This document shows positions 46,001 through 55,000 of a stretch of 64,000 nt of DNA, in pieces. Numbering within the stretch: position 1 is the first letter of the stretch; each line of letters starts with the position of its first letter. This DNA comes from Euglena gracilis. Taxonomy: Eukaryota; Euglenida; Euglenophyceae; Euglenales. Location: NCBI GenBank assembly GCA_039621445.1, contig CP154955.1, forward strand, positions 53,883,341 to 53,947,340, read 5' to 3'. The notes under the pieces are model-generated. The model saw nothing but the letters and a program-made list of their open reading frames with translations, did not search any database and had not been told where the DNA came from. Made by a program: the position numbers and the translations under genes.

Positions 46001-49000
46001 ATGTTGAATTTTTGCCTGTTTTTCCTGAGTATTTTTGGTTGAATGTGATGGGCCCATACCATTGCTTAACACCTGTCCCCCCCACCCCCCGGGGGGGGTG
46101 ACTGACTGGTTTTTTTAGAGTGACTGACTGGTCAAGAGCCCCCCCCCCCTGCGGGGGTGGGGCAGACCCAAAAATGAAAAAGTGGCTGGCCTGGCACCGA
46201 AGGCGCTGGAAAATTTTTGGAATTTTTTGAGACTTTTTGGCAATACTGCCTTGCCAACATGAGCGCATTCAAGGGTGGTCGATCCCCCCCCCGGGGGGGG
46301 TAAAGTGACTGACTGGTTTTTGGGAAACGTGACTGACTGGCTTTTTCGGAGTGGAAAGTGACCCCCCTTCCCCTCCCTGGGGGTCGCTACTCAATGGTAT
46401 GGATCTGAGTGGATGGGACACCAGAGTTTTTACCATTTCCTATTGTTATTTTCTTAAGCACCTCCCTGCTGACCCCCCCCGGTTCCAGTGACACAAAAAA
46501 GTGACAAGTTCCACCCGCAGGGACCTTAAGCTCTTCAAGTTATGACACAACTTTGATGAAACGCGGTGCTGTGGCCTGCCCATCACACCGCAGGTGCTGG
46601 CCCGGTCCTCGCCGCAAGACAAGTACGTCTTGGTGGACCTGTTGAAGAAGAACGGCAACACGGTGGCTGTGACCGGTGGGCAGGGCGGACACAAAAGAGG
46701 TCGATAAGTTCCATGACGTCTCAAGCCACTCCGTCAAAAAGTGAAGGAACCTCCCCCCCCCTCAAGCAGGTCTCCATTGCTTAAGGTGTGCCCCCCCCCA
46801 GGGGGATGACTGACTGTTTTTTGGCTCCAGCCTCCCCCCCCGGGGGGGGTGGGCTGGGGTCAGCCAGAAATGACCGAAAGTGGCACTCGTTGCCGAAGGC
46901 ATGGGATAATTCTTTCTATTTTTGCCCATTGCCTTTGATTTTTTGGCCATTTTTGGTCGAGTGGCCTGCCCCTGGGGGGGGGGGGAGGAAGTTGGTTTGA
47001 AAAGGGTTTGACCGGTTTTTTGAAAGTGGAAAGTAACCGGGGGTTGGTAAGCAACGGTAAACCCGTCCCCAAATAACACCCCCGGGGTATTCTGCTTTCG
47101 CCCGAAGTCCCGGCCTGAGGGGGGGACATTCTCATGAAATTTAGCATTTTTGGAGCCAGATGATCCAGAAAAATCGATTTTGCTTTGTTATTTGTTGTCA
47201 GAGATTGAGGTTTTTCCTTACATTTTCAGGTCAAAATCCGGGTCATCGGCCCGAGATTGCGGGGTATTACAGCCGGTTGCGGAATGAATGTGTATCCGGG
47301 ATCAAAATAATTGCCACGTTTCTCAACTCTAACCGGTCAATTTTCTCCAAATAACTGCCACTTTTCTCCAAATTACTGTCACTTTTCTCAAAACAATTGC
47401 CTATTGTGTGAAAATAAATGCCAATTTTCTCATAAAAAAATGCCCACATGACATTGCGTTTGTCAAACAGGTTTCTATTTCACAAGTGTCTCATTTCTCC
47501 TCAAATCTCTGATCTGAATACCAAGCCCCCCCCTCCCCCCAGAGCTATTCAGCTCTTCCCAGGGACGGGAATACCGGGGGGGGGGGGGGAATTGGAGGCC
47601 AAAAAAATTGACTGGGAAAAATTTGGCATACAGAAATCCTGCCAAATTTTTCCGGCCCTTTTTTGAAACCACCGGCCAACCACCCCCAGGGAGGAGCTGC
47701 CCCTCCCCCCTTATCTCTAGTGCTCAGGTGGATGGTGCAAAGCTCTCCCCCCGCAAAAAAAAAGCCCTGCCAATTCTTTATTGTTCGTTTTTAGGTTTGG
47801 CACCAATTTTTTCGGCTTCCAATTTTGTCGGTTCTAATTTTATCTAGCCCCCCCCCCCCGGTAGCTCATTGTCATAGCACTTTTTATGCAGAAGGTTCCG
47901 AAAAAGTGTTCAAAAATCGACGTTTTTTGGACGTTTTCAAAAAATTGCTTTTTGGCAAATGTGCTGAAATTGACCATTTTTTTTGTGAACATCCAAAAAA
48001 AGAGTTGCCAAAAATGACCCTTTTTTGAACTGCCCGAGGTATGGGAATGGGAATACCTTGGGGGGCCCAGGTCCCCCAGTCCCCCCTCCCCCACTGTTAC
48101 CATATTGGGCCTTAAAGGGTCCCGGGGATCAGAATGGCTCGGGGGGGGGGGGCGGCATGGTTATGCTCGTCATGGGCACAATGTGTTGGCCAGCCCTTGT
48201 GACGGGGCTGTCGGGTGACTTTCTTTGACTGGGGGTGGTTTGGGTCATGGGGGGGGGGTCACGGGAAGGGTCACGAGGGTCATGGGGGAACACCACATTT
48301 TCGGTGGCCGAATTAGGAATCCCAAGCCCAAAAATTTGAAAGAATTTTCCATAAATTCTTAAATTTGGAATTCACCACACCTGAAATTAGGGTTTTGGCA
48401 TCAAAATTAGGAGACACTAACCCCAAATTTGAAATTTTATGCCTTAAAAGTCAGAATCCACCTGAAAATATCATCAAATTAAGCGTCATTGGCCCATAAA
48501 TTTCGCAGAAAAATTGGCCGAAAAAGGGTCGTAGGCCAGGTCACGGGGACGTCACGGGAACACTCCTTTTTTTCTTTTTAAAACTGATGTACCATCGCCG
48601 GTGACCCTAGCTTTATTGGATAACCTGAAGGGGGATTCTCGCCACATGGAAAGGGTTCATGCCATGTGGTGTCCCGGCAGTTGCGCTGTTCTAATTTGTG
48701 CATTGCCGGCACAGCAGAAGCAACGCAGGCTGTGAACGTTGCCAATGCATCAGCGGTTAGTGTTGCCGCTGCAATCCCTCAGTTTGGTAGATCCCCCCTG
48801 ATCTATCAAGCGAATTGACAGGTAATTTGGCGGGACCTCAAAGAGTATTGTGAAAAATTTCTCCAGGCAGCAAGTGTTCCCTCCAACCGGGATGGTGCGT
48901 TTCTTTTGCGGGTCTGGCATTTTATTGTGAGACAAGTGGCATTTAGTTTTGAGAAAATTGTGGTCGCTTTTTGAGACAATGGAAAAAAATTTGAGACGGG

Positions 49001-52000
49001 TGGCCATTAATTTTGAGATCAAAGGCAATGCACAATGAGACAGGCGGCAATTCATCTTGAGACAGTGAGCCATTATTTTTGCAACCGGCTGTAACTCAGT
49101 TGCCGAAGTCGGACCCCAAGGGGGAGGTATTATTTGGGGGGAGGGTTTGTGGTTCTGGCCCACCCAGGGGCAGGGCTGACCGGGAATCCCGGATCCCCTG
49201 TGGGTGGTGGGTGGGTCCCCACCCCCCCTTCTGCTTTTCTCGGGGCAGGGATTTTCCGGTCAACACTCTTTTCAGCGCATTTGCTTTTGCGGGGGCCGGG
49301 GGGGGGGGGGGGGCAGCATGACCACCACCCCGTCCCCGCTGAGAGACCCCAATGTCAAATTTCCTTGGCACAGGGCAGTTCACAGGGGCCTGGATTTTTA
49401 AGGGTGATGGGCCGCACTTCCTTCCCAAAGGTCTGCTCCCCCATCCCCATCAGCCTTAACAAAATCTCTGGTGCGAAGCAAGTCATTCCATTCATTGGGT
49501 TTTCAGAAAGGACGCAGGCTGCCAGCTCTGTGGCTGACGGGACCAACGACGCCCCAGCGCTGAAGCTGGCAGACGTCGGCTTCGCGATGAAGACCGGGAC
49601 GGAGATTGCCAAGACCGCGTCCGACATTGTGCTGTTGGATGACAATTTTGTCAGTGTGGTGAAGGTGCGCCGCTGCTTGCCGGCAACAAGGGACCCCAAA
49701 AGGGGTCGTTCGGCCAGCAGCATTTTCCAGCCATTTTGACCCATGGACATTGATTTGGTATTTATGTGTAACGTGTGTAACCAGGGCGGTCCTTAAGGGA
49801 CAGGAAAGTTTTTTTTTATTTTCTTAAGGACCGCCCCCCCTTTCGGCCACAGGGCCAGCCAAGAACCACACTGGGACTTGAACAGGGTCCAAAATTAAAA
49901 AGTTCAAACACACATCTTTTGATGATTTGAGTGGATGAGCGATGGTCCAAGGACACCAGGAATCACTTTTTTCCCCGATGTCGACCTGTTCTTGCCGAAA
50001 AATGCCCAATTTATTTTCCCATTTTCCGGTGGATTTTGCATTGAGTGTCCTGGGACAGCGGAGTTTTTTTTTATTTTGCCTAAGGACCGCCCTGTGTGTG
50101 AGGTTCTAACCAACAACTTGATTTCTTGGGTGAGGGTTCTGCTTAGAGCGAAAGTAAGGGCCTAAATTTGATGTGCAAGAAAATGGTCAAACCATTGTGC
50201 TTTCTGTCAACCCTTCCGATCCACCAACCCTCACTCAATCTTGCAATTTTGAGAACCATGGTTCAACCCAGAGATGTCAGAGAACACAGAATTAAATGCA
50301 CAAGTTGACAGAATTAAATGAACAAATTGGTGGATTATTTAATCTTTTTGTTTTTGAGAGCAGCAAAACGGCAGCACGTTGCCCATCTGACACATTCGAA
50401 AGTGCTGAGAATGCTCTCGGAGAATGTGCCAAGCATCGACTTCCTGCAGAAATCGAATAAATTTGAATCATTTTGACACGAGCTTCGGTTCAGTTCAGTC
50501 ATACATCTGTGTGTTGGACTGAAGTTGTTTTCCAAACTTCCCACCCCCCCCCTCTTTTGACGCCCCTGTGGCTCAGCAGGGGTGGGTGTGTATAACTTGG
50601 CCTTGTTGTTGTTAGCAACCAGTTTTGTCAAACTTCCTGTGATTGGTCTCAGCCTTGTTCACACAGATGGAGCAACCCCCTCCCCATTTAGACTGCCCCC
50701 AGTTTACATCAACTCCCCTCAAGAAAACCCCTCCCGAAAATATCCGAAGAAATCGTGTGTACCGATACCCTCTTTTGAATGTAAAGCGCAACAAAGCACA
50801 AGGAGTTGCAGTAACACAAAAAAGAGCGTTTCAGGCTCACCCCAGTGTCTACTGTGAAATATGAAGAGATTGTTTGTGGTTTATTGCGGGTGGACAACGA
50901 AATTGGGGAGAGGATGATTGCACGCCGCTGCTCCCCACCCCCTGTATCTGGACCAATTTGTGACGACCCTCTTTATACCCCCCCCCCGATTTCAAGGAAT
51001 GTGAAAGTGACGCACAAACTCGTTGGAGTAAATGGGGGGTTTAACAAGTTATCTTGGTTTCTTTCCCACATGGGCCTCTAACAGGGAATCTTGGGTCAAT
51101 CTTAACTTCGTTGGTCACCCAGCTGTGCTTTTGAATAGTTGCTTTTCTGTATTCGTGTATTGAGATCATTCGATCGAGTATTTGAGACACGACCAATCAT
51201 TCCTGAGTTCGCAGCACAGCTCGCCTCTGGGTGCAGGCATGTATGTGGGGACGCAATGTCAATGACAACATCAAGAAGTTCTTGCAGTTCCAGGTGACCG
51301 TTAACATCGTTGGTGTGGCACTGACGTTCTTTGGTGCCGCGTTCAGTGACACCAACACGGCACCTCTGGCCGGGCGGCGGCGAGCCTTTTGTGTTGGTTC
51401 GCCAACGGGGCAAGGTGCTTTTTTCCGAGAAACCCCAAAACCTGCCAGGGTTTTGCTTTTGAATTCAGTACACAGGTAATTTCCCGTGACTTCCCATAAA
51501 ACCGCTTGGATGCCTCAGCATTGACTTTATGGAAAGTCCGAGGCCAGCAAATGGCAAGTATTTCCCCCCCCCCCCCGCACGTTTTTGAGGGTCTATGCCC
51601 TCCTGCTCAAACTTTATTTTGGGTAATGATATGCATTCACTCAGGGCAGTCCACAAGGGACGGTTTTTTGTCAAGGACTGCCCTATAAGGACCGCCCTTG
51701 GACCTAAGGTTCAGGGCCAGGCCATATTTTAGTCGGGTGCCGACCCCACCCCGGGGGGCTGCCTGGGCAGGCACTCCAAGGCACTCCAAATCCGACCCAG
51801 CCGGGGGGGGGGTGCCTGCCTGGGCAGGCACCCCAAGGCACTCCGGACCCCCCCTCCCCCCCGGGGTTGGTAAAAAAACCGCCTGGTCACGGCGCGCCGC
51901 CCCCCGCCCCGGACGCCGGTGCAGCTGCTGTGGCTGAACCTCATCATGGACACGCTGGCCGCCCTGGCCCTCGCCACCGAGCAGCCCTCCGAGGCGCTGC

Positions 52001-55000
52001 TGGACCGCGACCCCATCCACCGGGACTCCTCCCTGATCACCCACCGCATGTGGATCAACATCTGTGTGCCGCGCCGCGATTGGGAACCCCCCCCAAATTT
52101 CCCCCAAAACCCCATTTCTGAGGTTTCGGAATCTCCTCAGCAGGCATAATGTGTTATTTTTAAGGTAAAAGTTTTCAAAAAGTTTTCAGGTTTTTTGAAG
52201 GCGGTTCTTTTTAATGTTTTTTCAGGCTTTTTAAGGCATTTAAGAATTTTTAAGGTGTTGAAGAATTTTTCATGGGGTTGACCAGTCAAAGAGCCATCCG
52301 GGCATCGAACCAACGTCGGTCCAGGTTGAAAATTAGACCCTTTTTTTAGTTTGGGCAGATAGACAAAGTTAGCGATGGCAGAAAGCATTTTCTTCCCGGA
52401 GTTGGACTGTTTTTGCCGAGATTTTGCGACTTCTTTTTTGCTATGTGGTCAGTCAGCACTTTTATCAAGCCGGCCCAAAATTTTCCAGCCTCTGAGCTGG
52501 ACCCCCTGGCTACGCCCTGTTCAAATCCATTTATCACAGGAAACAAACAGGCAACCAACACACATCTCTGGTGCGGGAGACCAGGGGTGTTGCCCTGTGC
52601 CCTGACCCCTGAATCCAGGGAGGGGGAATCTCAAAGGGTTTTTAAAAAAATGTTTTCGCATTTTTCGATTCCGAATTTTAATGTTTTGTAGTTGTTTTTT
52701 TTGCGCCATTCTTTCTCTCTGGTGATCAAATTTTGCTTTTTGGGTTTGAAAAATTCTATATTTTGACCCTGTTTTCCCCTGGGACCAAACTTTTGGTGAA
52801 TTTTTGTCATTTTTGAATTTTTTTGGCCCAACAAATTGCATATTTTCAGAAATCAGAGTGTTCCCAAAATCTAAATCAAACGACGCCAAGAAAAAAAAAT
52901 TGCACGGTGAAAAAATTTGCTCAGAGGAGGCGAAAGATGTTTAGTCCTCCAGCAGAAAAGTGTATAACCCCTGCCCCCAAATAACCTGGCAGCCCCGTCA
53001 GGTTATTTGGGCCCTTTTTTTCAGCACCATAAAGGAACTTTGGCCTTAAAAAGGGGGGTGCCAAATTACTGGAACCGTCTTTTTTGCCCCTCCCCCCGCC
53101 AAGTAATTCGGCCACCGCCAGGAGCAAGGGCCCCGCCTGGTTATTTGGTTATCTCAGGGGAGCTGGGGGGATGCAATATGGATCCTCAAAAAAAGCAACG
53201 CATTGCATGTGAATTCCTTCAGGAGTATGTCCCAATTTGCATTTTTGGGTCCGGAATGTACAGTGGGGGGGTGGTTGGGCTTCGACCTTTGTTCTGTCGA
53301 AGCCCGGCTTAATTTCGGGGGGGCTGGGCTTATTTTGGAACGCCATTTTCTCGAACCACAAGCCCTGGGGTTGGTTCCCCCGACCAGGGCGGTCCACAGG
53401 GGACGGGCAGTTTTTTTGTCCCTTGAGGACTGCCCCTCAAGGACCGCCTGAGGGACGGGGCCAATCTGGGGATCGAACAGGGTCAAATCCAAAAAGTCGA
53501 AAACCGCATTTTTTGACGTTTTGGGCGTCAGGCGATGGTCCAAGGATGCCCGAAATCGCGCCCCCCCCCCCCCCCGAAGTTGACCCGTTTTTGCCCGAAT
53601 ATGGCCACCGTTTTTCCTGTGAATTTCATTGGCAGGATTTTTTTTCCCCGCAAAGGACCGCCCTGCCCGGCGTTTTTTTCCCCGCGACCACAGGTCCTGT
53701 CTCCCGCAGCGGGCCAGTTTTCCCTCGGGGATGCTGGGGATGCTGATCCCTTCTCAGGACCAGTCCCACCGCACTGCCTGGGGCGTAATGTCATGGATCG
53801 TCCCTTTGTTTTTTGGGTCCGTTTCGCTTGGGGGTGTCATTTTTCCCCTTACTTTTTTTTTTTCTCCCCAACTCTCACTTTTCCTTGTTTTTTTTTTAGG
53901 GACTTTTTTTTTTTTTTTTCGGCTTTTTTTTGTTTTTTTTTTTTTTTTCGGGCCGCATTTTTTTTTTTTTTTTTTTGGGCGGATGGGCGATGTGGGGGGT
54001 CGACAACCATCCACTTTTTTTTTTTCATTTCTCGGGTGTGCGGGGTTTTTTTTTTTTTTTTGCTTAAGGACCGCCCTGCCTGTCGGCATTTCGCCCGCAT
54101 TGAGGAATCTGTCCCTTCGGGGGCAATCCACATTTTCCACCTTGGAGGGTTTTTTGGCCATCTTTGAATATGTTGAGATTTTGAGTACAGAGGGCAAGGA
54201 ATCGGAGCCTCCCGAGACAATGGGTGCCACAATTGAAGGGCTCAAAGAGGGGGTTTTCAGCCCGGGGGGGGGGGTCGGAGACCACCAGTGAGGTGTCGGT
54301 CAGCAGTCGTTTTCCCACCCAAAATTCTCCAAAGTTTGAACTGGGCAGGGAGTCCTTACCCTGGTTTCTACCTTTCAGCCGGGGGGGGGGGAGGATTGTT
54401 TTCCAGCATCCTTGGGCCATCACTGATCCCAATACCTCAAAAAGAAACTGGTTGTCGGTTGAAATGTTCAACCCTGCTTGAGTCCCAGAGGGGGGAAGGG
54501 GCAGCCAACGCTTTGTTGCAGGGCCAGGGTCCAGGCGTCCCCCCTGACCGTGGAGTCAGTGAGTAGCAGGTGCATGTTGTCCAGCGCAATGAACAGGGTG
54601 AGTACCACCAGGCTCGGCCACAAAGGCCAGGGACAGAAAACAGCGCCAGGTCAGAAGAGGGGGAAAACAGGCACTGTGCACACGGGAGGGGGGGGAGGCA
54701 AAAAGAAATCCCACGTCTGTATTGGAACGTGTTTCAGACTTGAGATGCCTTCTGTAAAATGGAGATTTTTTGAGTCTGGGCTTCAAAAGGCAAGAGGGGA
54801 AAGGGGTGCTCTTCACAATGCCCAGGACCATCCGTGCGTTGCCCCACCGTTCCATCGTGTTCAACACCTTCATCCTGATCCAGATCTGGAACGAGTTCAA
54901 CGCGCGCAAGCTCCACGGGGAGTTCAACGTGTTCGCCGGGATGGCCCGCAGCACGGGCCACCTCCGCGTGACGTGCGTCATGGTGCTGTTCCAGTTCTGC

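Noticed and set aside
53708-53840. Plus-strand frame [10 protein letters not shown] after a CCCGCAG acceptor as the TM7 exon
   Set aside because: No similarity to TM7 of IIB pumps, and a related sequence occurs on the other strand near 21005-21075 among repeats.
53860-54060. Phe-rich membrane-like ORF
   Set aside because: Translation of T homopolymers; no conserved sequence.
54521-54612. Minus-strand frame [13 protein letters not shown] as an inverted TM7 exon of PMCA
   Set aside because: Length and hydrophobicity fit, but no phase- or pairing-compatible junction with exons 19 or 20, and the adjoining sequence recurs at 26620-26660, so it is probably repeat-derived.
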